A DNA stretch of 6,740 nucleotides from Acidimicrobiales bacterium (GCA_025358985.1 JANYHQ010000011.1:1-6740); one strand, 5' to 3'; numbered from the stretch's first letter, positions 1-6,654 are shown. Notes: a model not told the origin generated them from the letters alone. A program made the numbers and translations.

Positions 1-499
1 CGATGGAGATGGCGTCGACGTCGATCACCACATGGGAAACCTGGGCATAGATTGGCCGTCGGATGGCATCGAGACGGCGAATCGATCCCGCAGGATCATC
101 AGCCAACAACGGCCGACCTCGACCATCACCGATACGACCGATGATGGTGTCGGCACTGGCCCGCAACCACACCACGGTGGATTTCGACCTCACCAAGTCC
201 CGGTTACCGGGGGCCAGCACCGCCCCTCCGGCCACCGCCAGCACCACTGGTTCAACCGCACTCAGCGCCTCGTCGAGGGCCATCGTCTCCTGAACACGAA
301 ACCACGGCTCACCATGCTCGGCAAACATCTCGGCCACACTGAGACCGGTGCGCTCCACCACCAAGGCATCGGAGTCCACGAAATTACGGCCCAATGATCG
401 GGCCAAGCGACGACCGATGGTGGTCTTGCCTGAGCCCATCATGCCCACCAAACACACGTGACGCGCCGGTACCCCGGGGGTGACGGACGGGCCCGGCAT
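1..499 (-). CDS. aroK: Shikimate kinase, partial (C-terminus beyond the left edge)
   Basis: This gene encodes the cytoplasmic kinase that phosphorylates shikimate to shikimate 3-phosphate with ATP, the fifth step of the shikimate pathway. I translated it by hand from the ATG at 499; 166 residues are visible and the frame is still open at base 1. A Walker A loop GMMGSGKT lies at residues 19-26. The shikimate-site Asp pair is at D42 and D44 (FVDSD), followed by ERTGLSVAEMF (49-59) and R68. The substrate glycine motif is AGGAV at 90-94, where many relatives have GGGAV. The lid region carries RPLL (129-132) and the R148/Y151 pair follows. Families of this type are about 165-180 residues, so probably only 10-25 are missing. 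The start codon overlaps the aroC stop by one base (TGATG), which implies translational coupling. In related genomes aroB often follows, but that lies outside the window. Confidence 0.95.
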   Translation of the reverse strand, partial: MPGPSVTPGVPARHVCLVGMMGSGKTTIGRRLARSLGRNFVDSDALVVERTGLSVAEMFAEHGEPWFRVQETMALDEALSAVEPVVLAVAGGAVLAPGNRDLVRSKSTVVWLRASADTIIGRIGDGRGRPLLADDPAGSIRRLDAIRRPIYAQVSHVVIDVDAISI

Positions 500-1659
500 C
501 AGAGGTCGTTGATACCGGCCATGAATGCGCCGTGATTGCGGGTGAACTCGGCCACCGAATCGCCGCCGAACTTGCGGGTGGCCTCGTCGGCCAAGACCAG
601 CGCCGTCATGGACTCGGCAATGACGCCCATAGCTGGAACTGCGGTGACATCGGTGCGCTCCTTGAACGACACCGTGGCCTCCTTGGTGACCACGTCCACG
701 GTGGGCAGCGTGGGTCGATTGAGCGTAGCCAAGGGCTTCATGGCCACCCTGGCCACCAACAGTTCACCCGTGCTCATACCGCCCTCGGTACCGCCCGCCA
801 ATGTGGACTCCCTGCGGAATCGCCCGTCGGTTGCGTCCCATACGATGGGGTCGTGGGCGGCACTGCCTCGCCGGCCCGCCACTTCGAATCCGTCGCCGAT
901 CTCCACACCCTTTACAGCCTGGATGCTCATGAGGGCCTGGGCCAACAATGCGTCGAGCTTGCGGTCCCAATGCACATGGCTGCCCAAGCCCACGGGCACG
1001 CCGTAGCCGAGTACTTCCACGATGCCGCCCAGGGAATCACCTTCCTTGGCCGCCGCTTTGATCTCGGTGATCATGAGCGCTTCGGCGGCCGCGTCGAAGC
1101 AGCGCACCCCTGACTCATCCACCACTGCCAGGTCGGCCGGAGTGGGCCGCGCCACCGACTTGGATCGCACCGGTCCCATCTGGATGACATGACTGATGAT
1201 CTGTGTACCTACGGTTGCCAGCAGTGCCTTGGCCAGGGCCCCGGCTGCCACCCGCGCCGCCGTCTCGCGCGCACTGGCTCGCTCCAACACATCACGGGCA
1301 TCATCGAAGCCATACTTCTGCATACCGGTGAGGTCGGCGTGGCCGGGCCGCGGCTGGGTGAGTGACTTGGTGGTGGCTCCGGCGGCCGGACTCATCTCGT
1401 CCATCCACTTGGGCCATTCGGAGTTGGCAATGACGATGGACACCGGCGATCCCAGGGTGCGACCGTGGCGGACACCGCCCAGGATGGTGACCTCGTCCTG
1501 CTCGAAGCGTTGACGTGGTCCGCGCCCATACCCGAGGCGGCGCCGGGCCAACTCCCCTTGGATCTCTTCGAGCGTGATAGGCAATCCCGCCGGTAACCCT
1601 TCCACGATGACGGTGAGGGCTTGACCGTGGGACTCGCCAGCAGTGAGGAAACGCAGCAC
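499..1659 (-). CDS. aroC: Chorismate synthase
   Basis: Chorismate synthase (386 residues) converts 5-enolpyruvylshikimate 3-phosphate to chorismate by trans-elimination of phosphate. It needs reduced FMN, although no net redox change occurs. The N-terminus has GESHG at residues 8-12 (His11), then RRRLGYGRGPRQ at 39-50. RPGHADL at 104-110 supplies the second conserved His (H107), and SARETA is at 129-134. The C-terminal signature region ERTDVTAVPAMGVIAESM (335-352) matches the actinobacterial form. Length is typical for the longer, monofunctional bacterial enzymes, and no flavin reductase domain is fused. The start is GTG at 1659; it is preferred because the family begins MLRFLTAGESHG exactly there. 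Only 9 bases separate it from the upstream NuoF-like stop and no clear Shine-Dalgarno is visible, so coupled translation is likely. It overlaps aroK by one base. Confidence 0.97.
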   Translation of the reverse strand: MLRFLTAGESHGQALTVIVEGLPAGLPITLEEIQGELARRRLGYGRGPRQRFEQDEVTILGGVRHGRTLGSPVSIVIANSEWPKWMDEMSPAAGATTKSLTQPRPGHADLTGMQKYGFDDARDVLERASARETAARVAAGALAKALLATVGTQIISHVIQMGPVRSKSVARPTPADLAVVDESGVRCFDAAAEALMITEIKAAAKEGDSLGGIVEVLGYGVPVGLGSHVHWDRKLDALLAQALMSIQAVKGVEIGDGFEVAGRRGSAAHDPIVWDATDGRFRRESTLAGGTEGGMSTGELLVARVAMKPLATLNRPTLPTVDVVTKEATVSFKERTDVTAVPAMGVIAESMTALVLADEATRKFGGDSVAEFTRNHGAFMAGINDL

Positions 1660-1668
1660 CCAGTCAGG

Positions 1669-3057
1669 CTACCGGGTCGGGTCAGAGGGGACGTAGGTCC
1701 AGTCCGGCAGTTTGGTGGCGTGACGCTCGTCGTAGGTGACGGTGCCGTCGTCGGCGATGTCCACCACCAGCGGGATCAGTACCGCGCCACTGGACCCGGT
1801 GACCCCTTCGATGCGCTGGGCGAATGCTTCGGGGAAGGCTCGCAGCATGCTCGACACCACGTTGAGTTCCTCGGTGCCGAGGTAGCAACGGTTGGCGTCG
1901 GTGACGGTTCGCAACGAGGCGGCGATGGCTCCAAGATCAGCATCGGTGCCCCGACCGTCGTCAATGGCGGCCAATCGCTCGGTGATGGCCATGGACCCCG
2001 ATTTGCACGCCGGACACTGTCCGCACGACTCCACCGCCAGGAACCGGCTGAACTCGCGCGTGACGCTCACCATGTCGGCCGAATCGTCATAGATGGCGAA
2101 CCCCGCAGCACCCAACGATGTACCTCGCGCTGCCATGTCCTCGTACGTGAGGGGGACGTCGAATTCAGCGGCCAGCAGTACCTGATTGGACACCCCGGAC
2201 AGCGCCGCCACGAGCCGCCGGTCAGGAAGTGGCCCGCCGCACATCCCCAACACATCATCGAGCGCAGTACCCATCTCCACCTCCATCACGCCGGGGTGAG
2301 TCACGGCACCGACCACGGTGACCAGCAGGGTGCCGGGCGAATCCACCGTTCCCATCGACCGAAACCACAACGCCCCCCGGGCCAGGATGTGGGCCACCGA
2401 AGCCAACGTCTCGACATTGTTGACGAGGGTGGGATTGCTCACCGGGAAGTCGTCGGAGCGACTGCCGGCCTCCCAGCCGATGGGCACGGTGGCGAACAGG
2501 CCGTGCTGCCAGGGTGGCAACAATCGCGGCAGCGGGTCGCGGCCCTCCACCACCTCCAGAAGCGCCTTCTCCTCACCGAAGAGGTACTCCCCCGGCCCCT
2601 CCACGACGGTGACCCGAAGACCCTCGAGTAGCCCGATGTCGGTGAGCGCGTCGACGGCCTCACGCAGCCGCCCGAGTTCCCGGGTGAAGGAGCGTTTGGT
2701 GGCAATGAATGCCTCCGTGGCGCCGACCGCCAGGGCGGCAATGGCCAGCCCTTCGACAATGCGATACGGGTCACGCCTGATCAACGAACGGTCCTTGAAT
2801 GTGGCCGGTTCTCCTTCAGCAGCGTTGGCCACTACGTACACCGTGCCGCTGCCCGCATCTCTCACCGAAGCCCATTTTCGGGCGGTCGGGAAACCGCTGC
2901 CACCACGCCCCCGCAGGCCGCTGTCGGCCACCTCGTCCATGGTGGTTTGAGGACCCATCATTCGAGCAGTGCGTAGCCCCTCGCCGCCGCCGGCGCGCAG
3001 GTACTGCTCCACATCTTCGATTGGTTGTGACGGCAGGAGATAGGTGAGGCCAGCCAT
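1669..3057 (-). CDS. NuoF-like NADH dehydrogenase 51 kDa-type flavin/iron-sulfur protein, solitary
   Basis: This 462-residue protein belongs to the family of complex I subunit NuoF, HoxF and formate dehydrogenase beta subunits, which oxidise NAD(P)H with FMN and pass electrons to a 4Fe-4S cluster. The FMN loop is at residues 47-62 (GLRGRGGSGFPTARKW). NAAEGEP at 78-84 corresponds to the usual NADEGEP. The nucleotide-site stretch at 154-183 includes GEE (161-163) and ALLE (165-168). PTLVNNVETLA (209-219) is near-canonical. An SLBB-type segment follows at roughly 240-330. The cluster ligands are present: C345, C348 and C351 in ESCGQCPAC, plus C391. After the usual end, about residue 415, it has an extra tail of roughly 45 residues rich in beta-type sequence. 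No NuoE or NuoG gene is nearby, so its partner is unknown and true complex I membership is unlikely. The ATG at 3057 lies 42 bases after the prepilin peptidase stop and has no clear ribosome site. The family is certain; the specific role is not. Confidence 0.88.
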   Translation of the reverse strand: MAGLTYLLPSQPIEDVEQYLRAGGGEGLRTARMMGPQTTMDEVADSGLRGRGGSGFPTARKWASVRDAGSGTVYVVANAAEGEPATFKDRSLIRRDPYRIVEGLAIAALAVGATEAFIATKRSFTRELGRLREAVDALTDIGLLEGLRVTVVEGPGEYLFGEEKALLEVVEGRDPLPRLLPPWQHGLFATVPIGWEAGSRSDDFPVSNPTLVNNVETLASVAHILARGALWFRSMGTVDSPGTLLVTVVGAVTHPGVMEVEMGTALDDVLGMCGGPLPDRRLVAALSGVSNQVLLAAEFDVPLTYEDMAARGTSLGAAGFAIYDDSADMVSVTREFSRFLAVESCGQCPACKSGSMAITERLAAIDDGRGTDADLGAIAASLRTVTDANRCYLGTEELNVVSSMLRAFPEAFAQRIEGVTGSSGAVLIPLVVDIADDGTVTYDERHATKLPDWTYVPSDPTR

Positions 3058-3099
3058 GCGGGTATGGCTAACACAGCTATGCGGCAGCCCAGAACTCTG

Positions 3100-3873
3100 T
3101 CAACCCAGGACGGGGATGCTCGGCGCAATGAGCATCACCAATAGTGCTCCCGAACCCAGCCACGGCCCGAACGGGAGTTGTGTCTTGCGGCCCTGGCCAC
3201 TGGCAATGGCGTAGCCGATGCCCACCACCGACCCCAGTACGAATCCGGCCATGAGCCCATAGAGCAAATGCCCCCACCCGAACCAGGCCAGCCCCATACC
3301 CAACAGCAGACACAGCCGGGCGTCCCCATCACCCATCCCGGCTGGGTACACGATCACCAGCAGCCAGATGAATGCCGAGGCGAGCAGTCCGCCCGCCAGC
3401 GCCCGCACCAGCCGCCGCGGATCGCCCTGCACCACAGCCGCCACTCCCAGCAACACCGTGACCACCGCCGTAGCGGGATATACCAGCCGGGTAGGGATCT
3501 TGTGCAGCCGAAGGTCGATGAGGGCCATGGGTACCAGCACTAGGGCCAGCACCATCAATGCTGGCAAGGCGGCATTGACTCCGACGAATGCTCCGGTGAG
3601 GAGGCCAACCACCAGACACAGACCGTCGTTGATCAATTCACGGGTACCTATCGATGCCGCACACGAGTGGCAGCGACCTCGTTGCGCCAACCAGGACACG
3701 ACGGGGATTGATCGGCGAAGCGGTAACGGGGCCCGACACGACGCGCATCGCCACGGCGCTCGCAACGACTCATTGTCCTGATCCCGCAATGGTGGACGGT
3801 CCATCAGCACGCTGCTCAAGGGGGCCGCCAGTGCCCCAGCCATCAGTCCCAGTACTGCTCCCAACGGACTCAT
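3100..3873 (-). CDS. Prepilin peptidase (A24 family, PilD-like leader peptidase / N-methyltransferase)
   Basis: This integral membrane aspartic protease cleaves the short leader of type IV prepilins and pseudopilins at the inner face of the membrane. Bifunctional members also methylate the new N-terminus. The protein has 257 residues with several hydrophobic segments, roughly at 3-22, 82-119, 131-148, 158-177, 188-225 and 241-256. The N-terminal domain retains the four-cysteine set C43/C46 and C68/C71 that marks the longer, bifunctional form. The catalytic aspartates are D120 in ALIDLRLHKIP and D184 in GMGDGDARL, where Arg replaces the commoner Lys two residues after the Asp. FGPWL (235-239) matches the conserved FGP motif. 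The ATG at 3873 is the only ATG in frame; its ribosome site is weak. Pilin substrates are not in the window, but a peptidase gene inside the aroE-aroC cluster is common in actinobacteria. It could equally serve Tad-type or competence pili. Confidence 0.93.
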   Translation of the reverse strand: MSPLGAVLGLMAGALAAPLSSVLMDRPPLRDQDNESLRAPWRCASCRAPLPLRRSIPVVSWLAQRGRCHSCAASIGTRELINDGLCLVVGLLTGAFVGVNAALPALMVLALVLVPMALIDLRLHKIPTRLVYPATAVVTVLLGVAAVVQGDPRRLVRALAGGLLASAFIWLLVIVYPAGMGDGDARLCLLLGMGLAWFGWGHLLYGLMAGFVLGSVVGIGYAIASGQGRKTQLPFGPWLGSGALLVMLIAPSIPVLG

Positions 3874-3888
3874 GCGGAGCTTCGATCG

Positions 3889-3924
3889 CTCAGCCGACCA
3901 CGCAGCCGACCACTCAGCCGCCCT
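3889..3924. repeat. Three 12-base tandem repeats between aroE and the prepilin peptidase gene
   Basis: Three consecutive 12-base units occupy the 90-base gap: CTCAGCCGACCA (3889-3900), CGCAGCCGACCA (3901-3912) and CTCAGCCGCCCT (3913-3924). The first two differ at one base, and the third diverges at its end. On the transcribed strand the units read as TGGTCGGCTGAG and lie about 16-50 bases upstream of the peptidase start. They may be simple slippage products. A regulator or RNA-structure role is only a possibility. Confidence 0.8.
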
Positions 3925-3961
3925 TGTTGACGACTGGAACTCATCGTGAACAACCTTCGGA

Positions 3962-3973
3962 CGTCAGCTGACG
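3962..3973. repeat. 12-base perfect palindrome across the aroE stop codon
   Basis: CGTCAGCTGACG is its own reverse complement and contains the aroE stop (complement of bases 3964-3966). As RNA it could form only a 4-base-pair stem with a 4-base loop, and no U-run follows, so it is not a convincing terminator. It may be chance or a protein-binding site. Confidence 0.5.
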
Positions 3974-4821
3974 CGACTTGAGAGCTCGTGGTGGACAGCG
4001 ACACGCATGGCTTCGAGTGGGGCCACCTCGCCTGTCCACAACTCGAACTGGCGAGCCGCCTGGTGCACCAGCATGGGTAGTCCGTTGAGCACCGTGGCCC
4101 CTCGTCCGGCGGCGGCGAATAGCAACGGTGTCTGGGCCGGGTGATACACCAAGTCATAGACGAACTGACCCGGACCGAGCAGATCGGTATCCACCACACC
4201 GGCCCCCACGGTCGAGTTGTGAGCGAGGCCCATACCCACCGGGGTGGCATTCACCACCAGATCCGACTCGGCCGCGCACTCCACGCCGCCGACCACCGCC
4301 ACTCCCCCTCCCAATGCCACTGCCGAGCCCGCCCGTCCGGGATCACGATTGACCACCACAATGCGGGCCGCCCCACCTCTGGCCAATGCCAGCACCACGG
4401 CGCGACCAGCGCCCCCGGCGCCCACCACCATGCAGCACTTGCCCGCCGGGTCAAAGCCTGCCTCGGACAGTGCCGCCATGAAGCCGTGCCCGTCAGTGGA
4501 GTCGCCTACCAACCGCGAATTGCGGCGCAGAACGGTGTTCACTGCTCCGAGGGCGGCGGCGTCATCACTGAGCACGTCCACTACCGCAGCCACGTCACTC
4601 TTGTGTGGCATGGTCACCGATAGCCCCTCGATACCCAGCACGCGTACGGCTTCTACAGCCTTCGCGCCAAGACCGGTGGCCACGTGGAAGGCCACATATG
4701 TCCAGTCCATGCCCAACGCCACGAACGCTGCGTTGTGCAGCACCGGTGACAGCGAATGGGTCACCGGATCTCCAATGACGCCAACCACCCGCGTGGTGCC
4801 GGTGGGAGACGAAATGCTCAA
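3964..4821 (-). CDS. aroE: Shikimate dehydrogenase (NADP+)
   Basis: This cytoplasmic enzyme reduces 3-dehydroshikimate to shikimate with NADPH, the fourth step of the pathway and the one just before AroK. With the TTG start at 4821 it has 285 residues, normal for the family (about 270-290). The N-terminal substrate domain shows VIGDPVTHSLSP (15-26), with the shikimate-binding Ser pair S23 and S25. MPHK follows with the catalytic Lys at K74, and N95 and D110 (DSTDGHGF) complete the site. The nucleotide domain has the glycine loop GAGGAGRA at 134-141 and an NRDPGRA stretch for the NADP phosphate. NATPVGM is also present. I chose the TTG because it overlaps the mltG stop as TTGA, has GGGG a few bases upstream, and gives a normal N-terminus. 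Starting at 4926 would add 35 unrelated residues inside mltG. A GTG 11 codons downstream is less likely. Confidence 0.94.
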   Translation of the reverse strand: MSISSPTGTTRVVGVIGDPVTHSLSPVLHNAAFVALGMDWTYVAFHVATGLGAKAVEAVRVLGIEGLSVTMPHKSDVAAVVDVLSDDAAALGAVNTVLRRNSRLVGDSTDGHGFMAALSEAGFDPAGKCCMVVGAGGAGRAVVLALARGGAARIVVVNRDPGRAGSAVALGGGVAVVGGVECAAESDLVVNATPVGMGLAHNSTVGAGVVDTDLLGPGQFVYDLVYHPAQTPLLFAAAGRGATVLNGLPMLVHQAARQFELWTGEVAPLEAMRVAVHHELSSRVS

Positions 4822-6110
4822 CGCAGACCCCGTTTCTTGGCTAGCGCAATGTTGGCCTTGTGCTCTTTGAAGGTAGTGGCGAACGAGCTGTGCCCGTCGG
4901 CCTCGGTAACCACGTAATACAGCCAATTCCCTTCGGTCGGATTCAGGGCGGCTTCGAGTGAGGCCTTACCCGGCATGGAGATGGGCGCCGGGGGGAGGCC
5001 CTTGCGGGTATAGGTGTTGAACGGGCCGTCGACCTTGAGATCATCGAACAGCACCTGGTTGCCACCGTTGGCGTAGATGAGCGTGGCATCTATCTGCAGC
5101 GCCGTTTTGGCTTTCAACCGGTTGTAGATGACCCTGGCCACTTTGCCCCGCTCGTCGTCGAACTTGGCTTCGCGCTCTATCAGCGACGCCACGATGACCG
5201 CTTCGTACGGCGAGATCCCAACCTTTTCTTGCGCCTTGTCGAGGCCCACCTCGAGGGCCACACTGTCGAACTCTTCGGCCATCCGAGTGAGGATCGCCGT
5301 TTCGTTCTCGTTGAGGTCGATGGAGTACGTGTCCGGGAACAGCAGTCCTTCGAGATTGGTATTGCCCACTGGTTGCAACCGGCCGCGTACGTTGCCACTC
5401 TTGGCCGCATCCAGGAATCGGGCGGCGCTGCGGTCCGGCAGTTTTGCCACGCGTTCAGCGATCTGGGTAAGGCGTAGACCCTCGGGGATCGTGAGGCTTT
5501 GTTGCTGGGCTACCGATGGACCTTCTCGCAGGACAGCCACCGCCTCACTGAACGACGAGTGTCGCTTGAAGTTGTACCGGCCCGCTTGGAAACTACTGAT
5601 GCCCTTGCTCTGGCTCCATACCCGCCACAATTTGTCGTTACCGATGACTCCTTTGCGATGCAGGAGCTTGCCCACCTCCCCCCCCGACGTGCCCTTGGGA
5701 ACGGCCACCTCCACTACTGATCCGGGGGGCCCTGATGGGTCGATCTGGTTGCGTACCCACGTGACGCCGACAAACACGCAGGCGCCAATCATGGCCAGCA
5801 CCACCAACATGGTGAGACAACCTCGTCCGCGTCGAGCTGGTAGCGGGAACGATTCGTATTCGTCCTGGTAGTCGATGGCCGACGGGGCCGACGTGGGCGT
5901 CGACTGGGCGACCTTGCGCAAGCGTCGACGCGGTACTGGCGGTGCAGAGGGCGGCGGCGATGACGGGGCCGGGGGCTCCTCCCAATCCTCCCAGTTGGCG
6001 TGTTCGTCCCAGGTGTCACCTGGCGGCGTGTTGACCGGCGGGGTGTTGACCGGCGGGGTGTTGGCAGGTGGAGTGATTGGTATACCGGACGCCGGCGTGG
6101 GATCGATCAC
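4818..6110 (-). CDS. mltG: Endolytic murein transglycosylase MltG (YceG family)
   Basis: MltG is a single-pass membrane enzyme that cleaves nascent glycan strands in peptidoglycan and so ends their elongation. With the GTG start at 6110 the protein has 430 residues. A cytoplasmic N-terminal region of about 97 residues is rich in proline, with TPPVN repeats (about residues 13-30) and an acidic, Trp-containing patch WDEHANWEDWEE (34-45). A transmembrane helix spans about 98-119. The extracellular YceG domain follows: ASLIERE at 308-314 contains the family's catalytic Glu region, then NTYTRKGLPPAPI at 365-377, where SMPG replaces the usual NPG context. The C-terminal HSSFATTFKEH (408-418) resembles the family end. 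GTG at 6110 is preferred because it overlaps the ruvX stop as GTGA; a further in-frame GTG at 6155 would put 15 extra residues inside ruvX. It overlaps aroE by four bases. Confidence 0.94.
   Translation of the reverse strand: MIDPTPASGIPITPPANTPPVNTPPVNTPPGDTWDEHANWEDWEEPPAPSSPPPSAPPVPRRRLRKVAQSTPTSAPSAIDYQDEYESFPLPARRGRGCLTMLVVLAMIGACVFVGVTWVRNQIDPSGPPGSVVEVAVPKGTSGGEVGKLLHRKGVIGNDKLWRVWSQSKGISSFQAGRYNFKRHSSFSEAVAVLREGPSVAQQQSLTIPEGLRLTQIAERVAKLPDRSAARFLDAAKSGNVRGRLQPVGNTNLEGLLFPDTYSIDLNENETAILTRMAEEFDSVALEVGLDKAQEKVGISPYEAVIVASLIEREAKFDDERGKVARVIYNRLKAKTALQIDATLIYANGGNQVLFDDLKVDGPFNTYTRKGLPPAPISMPGKASLEAALNPTEGNWLYYVVTEADGHSSFATTFKEHKANIALAKKRGLR
6022..6081. repeat. 15-base tandem repeats in the mltG 5' coding region
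   Basis: Two nearly identical units, ggcggcgtgttgacc (6022-6036) and ggcggggtgttgacc (6037-6051), are followed by a partly diverged third (6052-6066) and a degenerate fourth (6067-6081). The period is a multiple of three, so unit gain or loss keeps the reading frame. On the minus strand they encode the TPPVN/TPPAN pentapeptides of the cytoplasmic tail of MltG. Confidence 0.85.
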
Positions 6111-6562
6111 GGGGCTTCGCTCGCTTCGACACGAGGTGGTTGGGTGTTCAACCACGACTGCAACAACACGGCAGCCGCCACCTTGTCCACTACCCGCCTT
6201 CGGGCGTCAGCTTTCATCTTCTGCTCCATCAACGTGGTGTGGGCGGTGGTGGTGGTGAATCGTTCGTCGAACAGCTCCACCGGAACGCTGAGCGTGGCCG
6301 CCAGTTCCTCGTACTCGGCCCGGATCAGTTGGGCCGCCTTACCCTCTTGCCCGTTGAGGCTGATGGGTAACCCCACGATGACCCGCACCGCTTCGAGTTC
6401 CTCAAGGGTGGCGGCAATGGCCCGATGATCGGCGGCGTGGTTGCCCCGGCGCAGAATCACCTCATAGGGGCTGGCCAACGTCTGCGTGACATCGGTGGAA
6501 GCCACCCCGATCCGTTTGCTGCCGAGGTCGAGAGCCATCACTCGCCCAGGCCGTTGCGTCAT
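6107..6562 (-). CDS. ruvX: Putative pre-16S rRNA nuclease / Holliday junction resolvase-like protein
   Basis: This is a small cytoplasmic RNase H-fold protein (151 residues) of the YqgF/RuvX family, which is implicated in 5' maturation of 16S rRNA; a resolvase role has also been proposed. LDLGSKRIGVA (11-21) supplies the first metal-binding acid (D12). VGLPISLNG (63-71) is the conserved central loop. FDERFTTTTA (98-107) gives E100, and VVDKVAAAVLL (124-134) gives D126, so the three-carboxylate set is complete. Length is typical. The ATG at 6562 is favoured by an AGGA ribosome site 8 bases upstream; a start at Met9 would leave too little sequence before the first strand. It is the first gene of the minus-strand cluster and overlaps mltG by four bases. 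In many actinobacteria alaS precedes it, but here a divergent DUF433 gene does. Confidence 0.93.
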   Translation of the reverse strand: MTQRPGRVMALDLGSKRIGVASTDVTQTLASPYEVILRRGNHAADHRAIAATLEELEAVRVIVGLPISLNGQEGKAAQLIRAEYEELAATLSVPVELFDERFTTTTAHTTLMEQKMKADARRRVVDKVAAAVLLQSWLNTQPPRVEASEAP

Positions 6563-6570
6563 GGTGCAGA

Positions 6571-6574
6571 TCCT
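6571..6574 (-). promoter_or_regulatory. Ribosome binding site of ruvX
   Basis: AGGA on the minus strand ends 8 bases before the ATG at 6562 and supports that start. It forms the edge of an inverted repeat, CCTGGC-AC-GCCAGG on the plus strand (6572-6585). In the mRNA this could fold as a 5-base-pair stem and partly hide the site. Confidence 0.6.
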
Positions 6575-6648
6575 GGCACGCCAGGGAGGCCATCAATTGC
6601 CAAGAAGGTTCGGCCGAATCCAGAAACGTTCAGACCAAGCGCGTCACG

Positions 6649-6654
6649 TAGCAT
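6649..6654 (+). promoter_or_regulatory. Possible -10 element for a leaderless DUF433 transcript
   Basis: TAGCAT fits the actinobacterial -10 consensus TANNNT and ends 7 bases before the ATG at 6662. Transcription would then start at or next to the A of the ATG, giving a leaderless mRNA. No Shine-Dalgarno sequence is visible before this ATG, which agrees with that reading. No clear -35 is present. Confidence 0.35.

Noticed and set aside
32..397. Plus-strand frames at the left edge
   Set aside because: The minus strand encodes shikimate kinase across the same bases with all key motifs.
1621..2631. Long plus-strand open frame of 336 codons opposite the NuoF-like gene
   Set aside because: It is antisense to a gene with clear motifs, shows no recognisable domain, and its His/Gly/Arg-rich composition is typical of a mirror frame in GC-rich DNA.
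3058..3099. Possible terminator or promoter between the prepilin peptidase and NuoF-like genes
   Set aside because: The 42 bases contain no stem followed by a T-run and no convincing -10/-35 pair.
3870..4250. Minus-strand frame of 126 codons running through the 12-base repeats
   Set aside because: It overlaps the aroE C-terminal coding region in another frame, has Arg/Ser-rich low-complexity sequence and shows no family signal.
5128..5871. Plus-strand open frame of 247 codons opposite mltG
   Set aside because: It is Ser/Arg-rich with low-complexity composition and no motif; mltG on the other strand is certain.
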